A DNA stretch of 63,851 bases from Blastococcus tunisiensis (GTDB lineage Bacteria; Actinomycetota; Actinomycetes; Mycobacteriales; Geodermatophilaceae): positions 1 through 63,851 of the forward strand of contig NZ_FOND01000015.1 of NCBI RefSeq assembly GCF_900112815.1. The letters are read 5' to 3'. Below, in pieces: positions 51,196 to 60,512 of this stretch (positions are counted from its first letter, which is position 1; each line of letters opens with the position of its first letter). The translations under genes were made by a program, and so were the position numbers. The notes under the pieces are model-generated. The model saw nothing but the letters and a program-made list of their open reading frames with translations. It was not told where the DNA came from and ran no database searches.

Positions 51196-52091
51196 GCGCG
51201 GCCGGGTCGGCGGTCGCGACGGCCCGCGGGCAGCGCGGGGGGCAGCGGTCCGCGCGCGGCGGGCGGTCGTCCCTCGGCCGGCGGCTGCTGGGGGCCCTGG
51301 CGGTGGCGGTCTCGCTGGCCTGGGTGTTCCCCGTCTACTGGATGATCAGCAGCGCCTTCCTGCCGACCAACGAGCTCCGGACGTCGGAGCCCACGTTCTT
51401 CCCCGTCGACGGCGGGCTGGGCAACTTCCGGCGGGTCTTCACCGACCCCACGTTCTTCTCCTCGTTCAGGATCTCGCTGGCGGTCACCGGGCTCACCCTG
51501 GCCGCCGCGATCCTCTTCGCGTTCGTCGCCGCGCTCGCCGTCAGCAGATTCCGTTTCCGCGGCAAGAAATCATTCATCGTGACCATTCTCGTGGTGCAGA
51601 TGATCCCGGCGGAGGGATTGTTCATCTCGCAATACCACGTGCTCGACAACTGGGGGCTGGTGAATGCCGTCCTGGGGCTGACGATCGTGTACGTGGCGGC
51701 CATTCTCCCGTTCACCATCTGGATGCTGCGCGGATTCGTCAGCGGAATCCCGATCGAACTGGAGGAGGCCGCGATGATGGACGGGCTCTCGCGCACCGGG
51801 GCCTTCTTCCGGATCACCTTCCCGCTGCTGGCGCCGGGGCTCGTGGCGTCCGGGGTCTACGGGTTCCTGCAGGCGTGGAACGAGTACACGCTGGCCCTGG
51901 TGGTCATGTCCGACCCCGAGAAGCAGACCCTCCCGCTGTGGCTGCAGGGCCTCGTCGAGGGCAACCGGGCCACCGACTGGGGGCTGGTCATGGCCGGGGC
52001 CACGCTGATCACCGTCCCGGTCATCGTCTTCTTCCTGATCGTCCAGAACCGGATGAGCTCCGGGCTGGTCGCGGGCGCGGTGAAGGGGTGA
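51192..52091 (+). CDS. Sugar ABC transporter permease 2 (MalG-type)
   Basis: This 299-residue permease has six helices, an Arg-rich cytoplasmic start and the EAA loop ELEEAAMMDGLSRTGAFFRI. GTG 51192 overlaps the upstream stop. The stretch from about 51541 to 51780 uses codons rare in the rest of the window (AGA, AAA, ATT, GGA, CAA), then the gene returns to the usual GC-rich pattern, hinting at recombination with a lower-GC donor. Its stop overlaps the ROK kinase start (GTGA). Confidence 0.92.
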   Translation: MSAAGSAVATARGQRGGQRSARGGRSSLGRRLLGALAVAVSLAWVFPVYWMISSAFLPTNELRTSEPTFFPVDGGLGNFRRVFTDPTFFSSFRISLAVTGLTLAAAILFAFVAALAVSRFRFRGKKSFIVTILVVQMIPAEGLFISQYHVLDNWGLVNAVLGLTIVYVAAILPFTIWMLRGFVSGIPIELEEAAMMDGLSRTGAFFRITFPLLAPGLVASGVYGFLQAWNEYTLALVVMSDPEKQTLPLWLQGLVEGNRATDWGLVMAGATLITVPVIVFFLIVQNRMSSGLVAGAVKG

Positions 52092-53065
52092 ACGCCGACG
52101 GGCACGCGGCCGGTGGGTGGTCGATCGGGCTGGACATCGGCGGCACCAAGGTCCTGGGGGTGCTGCTGGACGACGCGGCCGCGGTGCGGGCCACCGTCCG
52201 CGTCCCGACCCGGCTGGGCACGGAGGGCGTGGTGGCCTCGGCGGCGGAGGTGGTGCGGCGGCTGTGCGCGGACGCGGGCATCGGCGCGGCCGACCTGTCC
52301 GGCGTCGGCGCGGGGGTGCCCGGGCTGGTCGACCCGCGGACCGGCGAGGTGTCGCACGCGCTCAACCTCGACATCCACGAGCGGGGGGTCCGGCTCGCGC
52401 CGCTGCTCGCGGCCCGGCTGCAGGGCGTGCCGGTGACGGTGGAGAACGACCTGAACGTGGCCGCGGTGGGGGCGGCGCGGGTCCTCGGGCTGCGCGGCGA
52501 CCTGGCCTTCCTCGCGCTGGGCACGGGGGTGGCCGCCGGGCTGCTGCTGGGCGGCGAGCTGCGGCGCGGTCACCGCGGCGGCGCGGGCGAGATCGGCCAC
52601 CTGCCGTACGCCTCGACCGGCCCGGTGTGCCCGTGCGGGCAGCGCGGCTGCCTGGAGCTCTACGCCTCCGGGTCGGCGATCGACGCCGCCTGGCCCAGCC
52701 GCACCGGCCGGCCGGCCGCCGCCGAGGTGTTCGCCGCCGCGTCCGAGGGGGACGCCGTGGCCATCGGCATCCGGGACAGCTTCACCGACGCCGTCGCCGC
52801 GGCCGTGCGGCTGCTCGTCCTGACCTGCGACGTCGAGCACGTCGTCCTCGGGGGAGGGGTGGCCGAGGTCGGCGCCCCGCTGCTGGACGCCGTCCGCCGG
52901 CAGGTCCGGAGCCAGGCGGAGGGGTCGCCGTTCCTGCGCAGCCTGCGCATCGCCGACCGCGTCCAGGTGGTGCCCGGCGGCGTCCCGGTGGCGCCGATCG
53001 GGGCGGCGCTGACCGCCCGCGGCGCCGTGCCGCGGCGCACGTCGGTGGAACCGGTGGGATCGTGA
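52088..53065 (+). CDS. ROK-family sugar kinase (GlcNAc/glucosamine kinase-like)
   Basis: This 325-residue kinase has the ATP-binding GLDIGGTKVLGVLLDD at the start, the catalytic region VENDLNVAAVG and the zinc-binding motif CPCGQRGCLELYASG. Unlike the regulator at 47.5 kb it has no DNA-binding domain and keeps the phosphate-binding DxGGTK. Given nagA and nagB nearby, N-acetylglucosamine is the most likely substrate, but ROK glucokinases look alike. GTG 52088 is coupled to the upstream permease. The ABC import route delivers unphosphorylated sugar, so a kinase is required. Confidence 0.87.
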   Translation: MNADGHAAGGWSIGLDIGGTKVLGVLLDDAAAVRATVRVPTRLGTEGVVASAAEVVRRLCADAGIGAADLSGVGAGVPGLVDPRTGEVSHALNLDIHERGVRLAPLLAARLQGVPVTVENDLNVAAVGAARVLGLRGDLAFLALGTGVAAGLLLGGELRRGHRGGAGEIGHLPYASTGPVCPCGQRGCLELYASGSAIDAAWPSRTGRPAAAEVFAAASEGDAVAIGIRDSFTDAVAAAVRLLVLTCDVEHVVLGGGVAEVGAPLLDAVRRQVRSQAEGSPFLRSLRIADRVQVVPGGVPVAPIGAALTARGAVPRRTSVEPVGS

Positions 53066-53069
53066 CCGG

Positions 53070-53852
53070 GTGGAGGTGATCATCCTTCCCGGGGCCGCGG
53101 AGGTGGGCCGGTTCGGCGCCGACCGGATCGCCGCCGTCGTGTCCCGGGCGCCGCGGGCGGTGCTGGGCCTGGCCACCGGATCCTCCCCGCAGGGGATCTA
53201 CGCCGAGCTGGCCCGCCGGGTGGCCGCCGGGACCCTCGACCTGTCCGGCGTCAGCGGGTTCGCGCTCGACGAGTACGTCGGGATCCCCGCCGACCACCCG
53301 CAGAGCTACGCGGCCGTGCTGGACCGGGACGTCGTCCGCCCGCTCGGGCTGGCCCCCTCCCGCGTGCGCGTCCCCGACGGGCGCGCTCCCGACCTCGAGG
53401 CGGCCGCGGTGGACTACGACCGGGCCATCGCCGCCGTCGGCGGGGTGGACGTGCAGATCCTCGGCATCGGCGCCAACGGGCACATCGGCTTCAACGAGCC
53501 GACGTCGTCGTTCGCCTCCCGCACCCGCATCAAGACGCTGGCGCCGCGCACCCGCGCGGACAACGCCCGGTTCTTCGCCTCGCCCGAGGAGGTGCCCACG
53601 CACTGCCTGACCCAGGGGCTGGGCACGATCCTGGAGGCCCGCGAGCTGCTGCTCGTGGCGCAGGGGGAGGCGAAGGCCGAGGCGGTGGCGGCCGCCGTCG
53701 AGGGGCCGGTGGCCGCGATCTGCCCGGCCTCGGCGCTGCAGCTGCACCGGCGGGTGTGCGTCGTCGTCGACGAGGCCGCCGCCTCGCGGCTCCGGCTGGC
53801 CGACTACTACCGCTACACGCACGCCCGCAAGCCGGACTGGCAGCGGCCCTGA
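53070..53852 (+). CDS. nagB: Glucosamine-6-phosphate deaminase
   Basis: This 260-residue isomerase/deaminase converts glucosamine-6-phosphate to fructose-6-phosphate and ammonia. It shows LGLATGSSPQGIYAEL (phosphate loop), FALDEYVG (catalytic Asp) and ILGIGANGHIGFNEPTSSF with the catalytic His. It follows the kinase by 4 bp and is convergent with nagA, whose stop is only 4 bp away. Start GTG 53070 was chosen; GTG 53076 is possible. Confidence 0.95.
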   Translation: MEVIILPGAAEVGRFGADRIAAVVSRAPRAVLGLATGSSPQGIYAELARRVAAGTLDLSGVSGFALDEYVGIPADHPQSYAAVLDRDVVRPLGLAPSRVRVPDGRAPDLEAAAVDYDRAIAAVGGVDVQILGIGANGHIGFNEPTSSFASRTRIKTLAPRTRADNARFFASPEEVPTHCLTQGLGTILEARELLLVAQGEAKAEAVAAAVEGPVAAICPASALQLHRRVCVVVDEAAASRLRLADYYRYTHARKPDWQRP

Positions 53853-53856
53853 CCGG

Positions 53857-54993
53857 TCAGGGTGCGACCGGCCGCCCGTCGGCCCAGACCGCACGGACCG
53901 TCCAGTCGGGCCCGAGGACGACGGCGTCCGCGGCGTGGCCCGGGGCCAGCCGGCCGAACCGGTGCCCGAGGCCCAGCGCGGCCGCCGGGGTCGCGGTCAG
54001 CGCCGTGACGGCGGCGACCGGGTCCAGCCCGGCCTCCTCGACGGCCAGCCGCAGCGCGGTGTCGAGGGTGAGCGTGGAGCCGGCGATCGTGTCCGTCCCG
54101 GCCAGGACGGCGCGGCCGTCGTGCACCGTGACGTCCAGGCCGCCGAGCCGGTAGCTCCCGTCGGCGGCGCCGGCGGCCGCCATCGCGTCGCTGACCAGCG
54201 CGATCCGGCCGGGCGCCGCGGCGGCGAGCAGGCCGGCGACCGCCGGGTGCACGTGCCGGCCGTCGAGGATCAGCTCGATGGTCACCCGCGGATCGGCGAC
54301 GGCCGCGGCCACCGGCCCCGGCGCCCGGTGGGAGATGCCCGGCATGGCGTTGAAGGCGTGGGTGAGCAGGCGGGCGCCCGCGTCGAACGCGCGGGCGGTG
54401 AGGTCGAGGTCGGCCTCGGTGTGGCCGACCGCGACGACGACCCCTGCCCCGGCGAGCCGCTCGATCGCCGCGATCGCGTCCGGCAGCTCCGGGGCGACGG
54501 TCAGCTGGCGCAGCGTGCCGCGGGCGGCGTCGAGCAGCCGGTCGACGTCCGCGGCGGTGGGCGCGCGGAGGAACCGCGGGTCGTGCGCCCCGCACCGGGA
54601 CGGCGCCAGGAACGGGCCCTCGAGGTGGGCGCCGAGGACGCCGCCCTCCGCGGCGGTGAGGGCGGCGATGCCGTCCAGCCGGGCCTCCAGCTCCGCCAGC
54701 GGGGCCGCGACCAGGCTCACCACGGCCCGCGTGGTGCCGCGCACCCGGTGCGCGCGCAGGGCGGCGGTGATGCTCGCCGGTCCGTCGTCGACGGCGTGCC
54801 CGCCCCCGCCGTGCAGGTGCAGGTCGACGAACCCCGGCGTCAGCCAGGCGCCGCCCAGGTCGACGGTCTCGTCGGCCGCGGGCGGCTGCCCGCTGCCGGT
54901 GGCCGCGATCAGCGGCCCGTCGAAGAGCACCCAGGCGCCGTCGACGATCCCCGCGGCGTCCAGGGCCCGCGCGCCGCGCAGCAGGACGGTCAT
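53857..54993 (-). CDS. nagA: N-acetylglucosamine-6-phosphate deacetylase
   Basis: This 378-residue amidohydrolase removes acetate from GlcNAc-6-phosphate, feeding NagB. Metal and catalytic motifs are seen in order: VDLHLHGGGG, GAHLEGPFL, VAVGHTEAD, THAFNAM and LVSDAMAAAG (catalytic Asp). ATG 54993 overlaps the nagZ stop (ATGA), so nagZ-nagA form a leftward operon convergent with nagB. Confidence 0.95.
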   Translation of the reverse strand: MTVLLRGARALDAAGIVDGAWVLFDGPLIAATGSGQPPAADETVDLGGAWLTPGFVDLHLHGGGGHAVDDGPASITAALRAHRVRGTTRAVVSLVAAPLAELEARLDGIAALTAAEGGVLGAHLEGPFLAPSRCGAHDPRFLRAPTAADVDRLLDAARGTLRQLTVAPELPDAIAAIERLAGAGVVVAVGHTEADLDLTARAFDAGARLLTHAFNAMPGISHRAPGPVAAAVADPRVTIELILDGRHVHPAVAGLLAAAAPGRIALVSDAMAAAGAADGSYRLGGLDVTVHDGRAVLAGTDTIAGSTLTLDTALRLAVEEAGLDPVAAVTALTATPAAALGLGHRFGRLAPGHAADAVVLGPDWTVRAVWADGRPVAP

Positions 54994-56459
54994 GCCGGCT
55001 CCCCGGCGAGCAGGCCGGCCGCCGCCGCGGTGTTCACCCGGCCCGCCCCGTGGGTGAGCACGACGGGGCCGGGCACCAGGCCGGCGTCGTCCGGCATGCC
55101 GACGGCGACCAGCACCGCGTCGGGGCGCAGCTCGGCCAGCCGGTGCAGCCACGCCCGCTGCCAGTCGCTGCGGTAGGCGTCGCGGACGGCGACGACCAGC
55201 GGCCTCCCGGCGGCAGCGGCGACGACGTCCTCGGGCGTGCCGTCGGCCTCCCGCACCTGCCGCTCGCCGGCCACCAGGCCGTGCCGTGCCAGGGGCTCGG
55301 CGAGGCTCCACTTCGCGTCCCCGACGGCCAGGTTGGTGCCCGCCCGCAGCTCCGCGACGACCGCGGGGGCGGTCAGGGGGACGACGTCGCGGGCGCGCAG
55401 GGCCCGCCGCGCCGCAGTGGCGCCGATGCCGCTCGCCGGTGGGACGGGTCCGGGTTCCGTGGCGGCGAGCCTCGTCCGCAGCGCGCGCACCCGCTGCGCG
55501 GCGTCGTGCAGCCGCGACTCGGGCAGCACGCCCTCCCGGACGGCGTCGGTGACCGCGCGGCGGAGGTCCCCGCAGTGCTGCTCGCCGTCCTCCGCGCCGA
55601 TCAGCAGCAGGTCGGCCCCCGCGGCCAGGGACAGCGCGCCGGCCCGGGCGATCCCGTGCGCCGCCCGGACCCCGGCCATGTCCAGGGCGTCGGTGACGAC
55701 GACGCCGTCGAAGCCGAGCTCGGTGCGCAGCAGGTCGACCAGCAGCCGCCGGCTGAGCGTGGCGGGCTGCTCGTCCAGGGCGGTGAACACCACGTGCGAG
55801 GTCATGACCAGGTCGACGCCGGCCGTGACCGCGGCGGCGAAGGGCGGCAGCTCCCGGCGGCGGAAGGTGGCCTCGTCCGCGTCGATGGTGGGCAGCCCGA
55901 GGTGCGAGTCGACGGTGGTCGCGCCGTGCCCCGGGAAGTGCTTGGCGGCGGCGGCGACCCCGGCCGACCGCAGGCCGCGCACGTAGGCGGCGCCGTGCCG
56001 GGCCACCGCATCGGGGTCGGGGCCGAACGAGCGGACGCCGATGACCGGGTTCCGGCTGTCGCTGTTGACGTCCACCGACGGCGCGAGGTCCACCGTCACG
56101 CCGGCCCGGCGCAGGTCGGCGCCGATGGCGGCGGCCACCGCCTCGGTGAGGGCCTCGTCGTCGGCCACGCCCAGGGCGAGGTTGCCCGGGTAGCCGCTGC
56201 CCACCAGGTACTCGAGACGGGTGACGTCGCCGCCCTCCTCGTCCAGCGCCACGAGCGCGTCGGGCCGGACCCGGCGCACCGCGTCGCCGAGTGCCCGCAC
56301 CCGGTCGGGGGCGGGCTCCCCGCCGTCGGTGAGGTTCTGGCCGTAGACGCAGATGCCGGCCAGGCCGCGGTCGAGCTCCCGCGCCACCCACCCGGGCAGC
56401 CGCGGGCCGGCGAACCCGGGCATCAGGCAGGCGGTGACGAGATCGTCCAGTTCCGGCAT
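54990..56459 (-). CDS. nagZ: Beta-N-acetylglucosaminidase (GH3, NagZ-like)
   Basis: This 489-residue GH3 hydrolase cleaves terminal GlcNAc from muropeptides or chito-oligosaccharides. The NagZ hallmark KHFPGHGATTVDSHLGLP carries the His of the catalytic dyad, and VVVTDALDM holds the Asp nucleophile. VALDEEGGDVTRL is also present. It is longer than the E. coli enzyme because of a C-terminal domain like that of the Bacillus type. No signal peptide is seen, so it acts in the cytoplasm on imported saccharides. It heads the leftward nagZ-nagA operon. Confidence 0.92.
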   Translation of the reverse strand: MPELDDLVTACLMPGFAGPRLPGWVARELDRGLAGICVYGQNLTDGGEPAPDRVRALGDAVRRVRPDALVALDEEGGDVTRLEYLVGSGYPGNLALGVADDEALTEAVAAAIGADLRRAGVTVDLAPSVDVNSDSRNPVIGVRSFGPDPDAVARHGAAYVRGLRSAGVAAAAKHFPGHGATTVDSHLGLPTIDADEATFRRRELPPFAAAVTAGVDLVMTSHVVFTALDEQPATLSRRLLVDLLRTELGFDGVVVTDALDMAGVRAAHGIARAGALSLAAGADLLLIGAEDGEQHCGDLRRAVTDAVREGVLPESRLHDAAQRVRALRTRLAATEPGPVPPASGIGATAARRALRARDVVPLTAPAVVAELRAGTNLAVGDAKWSLAEPLARHGLVAGERQVREADGTPEDVVAAAAGRPLVVAVRDAYRSDWQRAWLHRLAELRPDAVLVAVGMPDDAGLVPGPVVLTHGAGRVNTAAAAGLLAGEPA

Positions 56460-56706
56460 GGTCCTCTGCTCCGTCGACGGGCCCGGGCGGTGTGTGGCCG
56501 CGCCATTTCCGGCCCGGCCGACGAGTCGACCCTAGACGACCCGGCGACGATTCGGAGAAATGGACCGGATGGGTGGTCGGCCGCCATTTCGCGGGAGCCG
56601 GCGCGACCCTTTCCAAGCGTCCTCGCCGACGGTATGTTCACCGGGCCCGGAAATGCGCGCCGCGGCGCGCGACCCGATTCCTGAGACCGTTCGGAGGACG
56701 CCGACG
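56460..56706. promoter_or_regulatory. Divergent promoter region of nagZ-nagA and the MsiK gene
   Basis: This 247-bp gap is less GC-rich than its surroundings. A short motif recurs in both orientations: CCATTTCC (56505), GAAATGG (about 56557), CCATTTCG (56584) and GGAAATG (about 56649). TATGTT at 56633 could be a -10 for the rightward gene. I found no copy of the ROK operator seen at 47466. No gene is present. Confidence 0.4.
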
Positions 56707-57777
<1,071 letters not shown>

Positions 57778-57792
57778 CCGCGGTCGGCAGGG

Positions 57793-59700
57793 TCAGCGGC
57801 TGCGGCCGGACCGTCCTGCGCCGGGACGCCCGCCGGTGCGGGACGCCGAGGTCCCTCGGCCGCGGCGTCCGCCTCCGGACTCCGCCGTCCGGCCGCCGCC
57901 CGTGGCGCGGCCTCCGGCCCGCGGTGCACGCGGCTGCCGGTCGTGCCCGTCGTGGTGCTGTGTCCCCCGGTCTGTCCCCCGGTGCGGCTCCCGGCCCGGG
58001 CCGCGCCCGGCCGAGCGGACCGAGCAGTCGCGGCAGGTGCTGAACCAGGGGGCGATGCCGGCGCCGCAGGTGGTGCACCGGCCGGACGCCGACAGGCTGA
58101 TCGCGTCGGGCAGCAGTTCGGTGATGCGCTCGGCGCACGCCTCCTCGACCTCGGCGGCGTCCTCGCTGGTCAGCCCGGCCACGCCGGGGAAGGAGCGCAG
58201 CAGCGTCTGGGCGTCGCGCGCGGCGGCCGCGGCCTGCTCGTAGTCCTCGACCGTGCCCCGGTCCGGCATCGGCTCGAGCACGGTCTCCGGGGCGACCGAC
58301 TGCCCGAAGGCCTGCTGGAGCGCGGCCTTGGCCAGCACCAGCCAGCGGGTGCGCCGCGGCGGGTTGTAGTCGATGGGCAGGTTGATCAGCCGCCAGATCG
58401 TCCACAGGTCGCCGGCCGCGCCGAGCGGCCCGCGCAGCAGCGGCAGCAGGGCGTGCACGCGGACGATCAGGCCGGTCACGTCGTCGGCGGTCATCGCCTG
58501 GTCGCGGGTCGCCGCCCGCGCCCACGCCATCCAGCGGGTCAGCGCCTCCGGCAGGTCCACCGGCTCGAAGGCGCCCAGGTCGTCGAGCTCGGGGCGCAGC
58601 CGCGGGGCGCGCTTGGGCAGGTCGCTCATCGCATCGCCGCGGGCCACCTCGGCGCCGGCCTTGAGCAGCCCGGCGTCGGCCCGCAGGCCGGTGACCCCGG
58701 CGAGCACGCCGACGCTGCCGTGCCCGGTGAGCCCGTAGCGCCCGGCCCGGCCGGCGATCTGCGCGGTCTCCCAGGTGCGCAGCGGCCGCCGCTCCACGCC
58801 GTCGAACTTCGTCGTCTCGGCGAACAGCACGGTGGTGGCCGGCACGTTGATGCCGTGGCCGATGACGTCGGTGGTCACCAGCACCTCGGTCTCGCCGCGG
58901 GTGAACCGGGCGATCACCTCCCGGCGGGTGGCCGGCGGCAGCGCGCCGTAGAGGACGCCGACCTTGCCCGGCCGCTGCGGGTCCAGGGCGGCGGCGACCG
59001 CGTAGACGGCCTTGCGGGAGAACGCGACGACCAGGGTCTGCGCGCGCACGCCGTCCGGGCGGACGGGGGTGCGCAGCACGTCGAGCCGGGAGAGCCGCTT
59101 GTGGTTGACGACGGTGATCGTCTTCGCGTCCGAGACCAGGGGCTTGAGCAGCAGGTAGGCCTCGGCCGCGGAGATCAGGTGCATCTCGCGGTACTCGCCG
59201 GTCAGCACCAGCCGGGCCCAGTGGTGCCCGCGGTCGGGGTCGGCGACCCAGTGCGACTCGTCGAGCACCAGCAGGTCGCCGCGCATCGGCGCCTTCTCCA
59301 CGGTGCAGCAGACGATGGGGGCGTCGGGGTCGATCTCCTCCTCGCCGGTGGAGAGGCCGACGGTGCCGGGCGGCAGCTCGCGGGAGAGTCGCTCGTAGGC
59401 CTCGTGGGCCAGCTGGCGCAGCGGTGCGGCGTAGACCCCGCGCCCGTTCCTCTCCAGGGCGAGCAGGGACTCGTAGGTCTTGCCGGAGTTGGTCGGCCCC
59501 AGGTGGAAGACGACCTCCTCGGGCCGGACGGTGCGGACCGGGAGCTCGGGCTCGGCGCCCTCGACCCAGCTCTGCTGGGCCAGCTTCTCGACGCGGGCGG
59601 CGGCCCGGTCGTCGTCGCGGGCGCGCCCGGCGCGGCCGGCGGACCGGTCGCGGCGCCGGGGGTCAGGGCGTCGGGCGGGGTGCTGCGGGGGAACGCTCAC
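57793..59700 (-). CDS. SUV3-like superfamily 2 RNA/DNA helicase
   Basis: This approximately 635-residue helicase has motif I as HLGPTNSGKTYESLLAL and motif II as LLVLDESHWVADPDRGHHW. Motif VI reads ETAQIAGRAGRYG. GPTNSGKTY and QIAGRAGR are hallmarks of SUV3, the mitochondrial degradosome helicase. A C-terminal four-cysteine zinc-finger-like motif (CTTCGAGIAPWFSTCRDC) is followed by a long Arg/Gly/Ser-rich tail resembling RNA-binding RGG regions. A role in RNA turnover is inferred. GTG 59700 is tentative; ATG 59811 is possible. It is convergent with the MsiK gene. Confidence 0.85.
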   Translation of the reverse strand: MSVPPQHPARRPDPRRRDRSAGRAGRARDDDRAAARVEKLAQQSWVEGAEPELPVRTVRPEEVVFHLGPTNSGKTYESLLALERNGRGVYAAPLRQLAHEAYERLSRELPPGTVGLSTGEEEIDPDAPIVCCTVEKAPMRGDLLVLDESHWVADPDRGHHWARLVLTGEYREMHLISAAEAYLLLKPLVSDAKTITVVNHKRLSRLDVLRTPVRPDGVRAQTLVVAFSRKAVYAVAAALDPQRPGKVGVLYGALPPATRREVIARFTRGETEVLVTTDVIGHGINVPATTVLFAETTKFDGVERRPLRTWETAQIAGRAGRYGLTGHGSVGVLAGVTGLRADAGLLKAGAEVARGDAMSDLPKRAPRLRPELDDLGAFEPVDLPEALTRWMAWARAATRDQAMTADDVTGLIVRVHALLPLLRGPLGAAGDLWTIWRLINLPIDYNPPRRTRWLVLAKAALQQAFGQSVAPETVLEPMPDRGTVEDYEQAAAAARDAQTLLRSFPGVAGLTSEDAAEVEEACAERITELLPDAISLSASGRCTTCGAGIAPWFSTCRDCSVRSAGRGPGREPHRGTDRGTQHHDGHDRQPRAPRAGGRATGGGRTAESGGGRRGRGTSASRTGGRPGAGRSGRSR

Positions 59701-59828
59701 AGGGGGGAACAGGCCTTTGGTCGGCGGAAGTCTGGGCGGGTCCGCGCGCGTCGCGGCGGTGCCAGCTGCCGCGGACCCTACGGAGGGCAACCGCGCGGGG
59801 CCCCGGAACATGCCCGGGCGCGCCGGGC

Positions 59829-60368
59829 TCAGGCGGCACGCCGCACCTCCCGGCCCACCGCCAGCAACCGCACCTCGACGACCAGCCCGCGGAACCCCAT
59901 CACCTCGTACAGGCTGCGCGGCGGGGCGAGCACCGGCCCGTCGTCGGTCCGGTAGCGCACCGTCACCGGGCAGACGACGGCCTCGCCCGCCGGCGCCGGA
60001 CGCCGGGCCCGGGAGCGCACCGGCAGCACCCGGTCGGCGGTCTCCGCCCAGCCCTCCGCCGTCCGCGGGGCGCCGACCAGCAGCGCCAGGTCGCCCAGCA
60101 GCCCGGCGCTGTTGTCCACGAGCAGCCAGTGCCGCCGGTGGCGCGGCCACGGCACGGCGGGCTGGACGACGTCCACGCGGACGCCCAGGGCGGTGAGCAG
60201 GTTGGCCGCGCCGCACACCTGCAGGGCCTGCCGGCGCTGCACCGATCCGGGAGGCAGGACGGCGTCGCGGGCGCGCAGGGCGGCGAGCGCGGCGCCGTAG
60301 CGGAGCCGGCGCTGCTGCTGGGTGGCCGGCGTCGCGCGGGTCGAGGGGAGGGGTGGGGCGGTGGTCAC
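59829..60368 (-). CDS. Unrecognised 179-residue protein
   Basis: I cannot assign this protein. It is Arg/Ala-rich in its N-terminal half (QQQRRLRYGAALAALRARDA), then has a mixed alpha/beta stretch with NLLTALGVRVDVVQPAVPWP and WLLVDNSAGLLGDLALL. It ends with EVMGFRGLVVEVRLLAVG. A faint likeness to the start of PlsC-type acyltransferases exists but the HX4D motif is absent. GTG 60368 has GAGGAG upstream. It lies between the helicase and flavoprotein genes on the same strand, separated from the latter by a terminator. Confidence 0.65.
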   Translation of the reverse strand: MTTAPPLPSTRATPATQQQRRLRYGAALAALRARDAVLPPGSVQRRQALQVCGAANLLTALGVRVDVVQPAVPWPRHRRHWLLVDNSAGLLGDLALLVGAPRTAEGWAETADRVLPVRSRARRPAPAGEAVVCPVTVRYRTDDGPVLAPPRSLYEVMGFRGLVVEVRLLAVGREVRRAA

Positions 60369-60400
60369 GGCACTCCTCGGACCGGAGGGCCGGAGACCGG

Positions 60401-60423
60401 CCCTGACGCGATCAGCGTCAGGG
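60401..60423 (-). terminator. Hairpin downstream of the flavoprotein gene
   Basis: CCCTGACGC (60401-60409) pairs perfectly with GCGTCAGGG (60415-60423) around GATCA. It lies 90 bp after the stop of the geranylgeranyl reductase-type gene and just before the next gene's ribosome site, consistent with a terminator or attenuator. Confidence 0.6.
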
Positions 60424-60512
60424 ACGGTGGTGACGGCGACGTGACCACGACGCGGCGGTGCCGAGAACACCGTCCGGCCGGATGCCGACGGGCGTCGCGA
60501 CGCCCGGAGCCC

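Noticed and set aside
59829-60368. PlsC-type acyltransferase
   Set aside because: The resemblance is limited to a short hydrophobic segment and the catalytic HX4D motif is missing.
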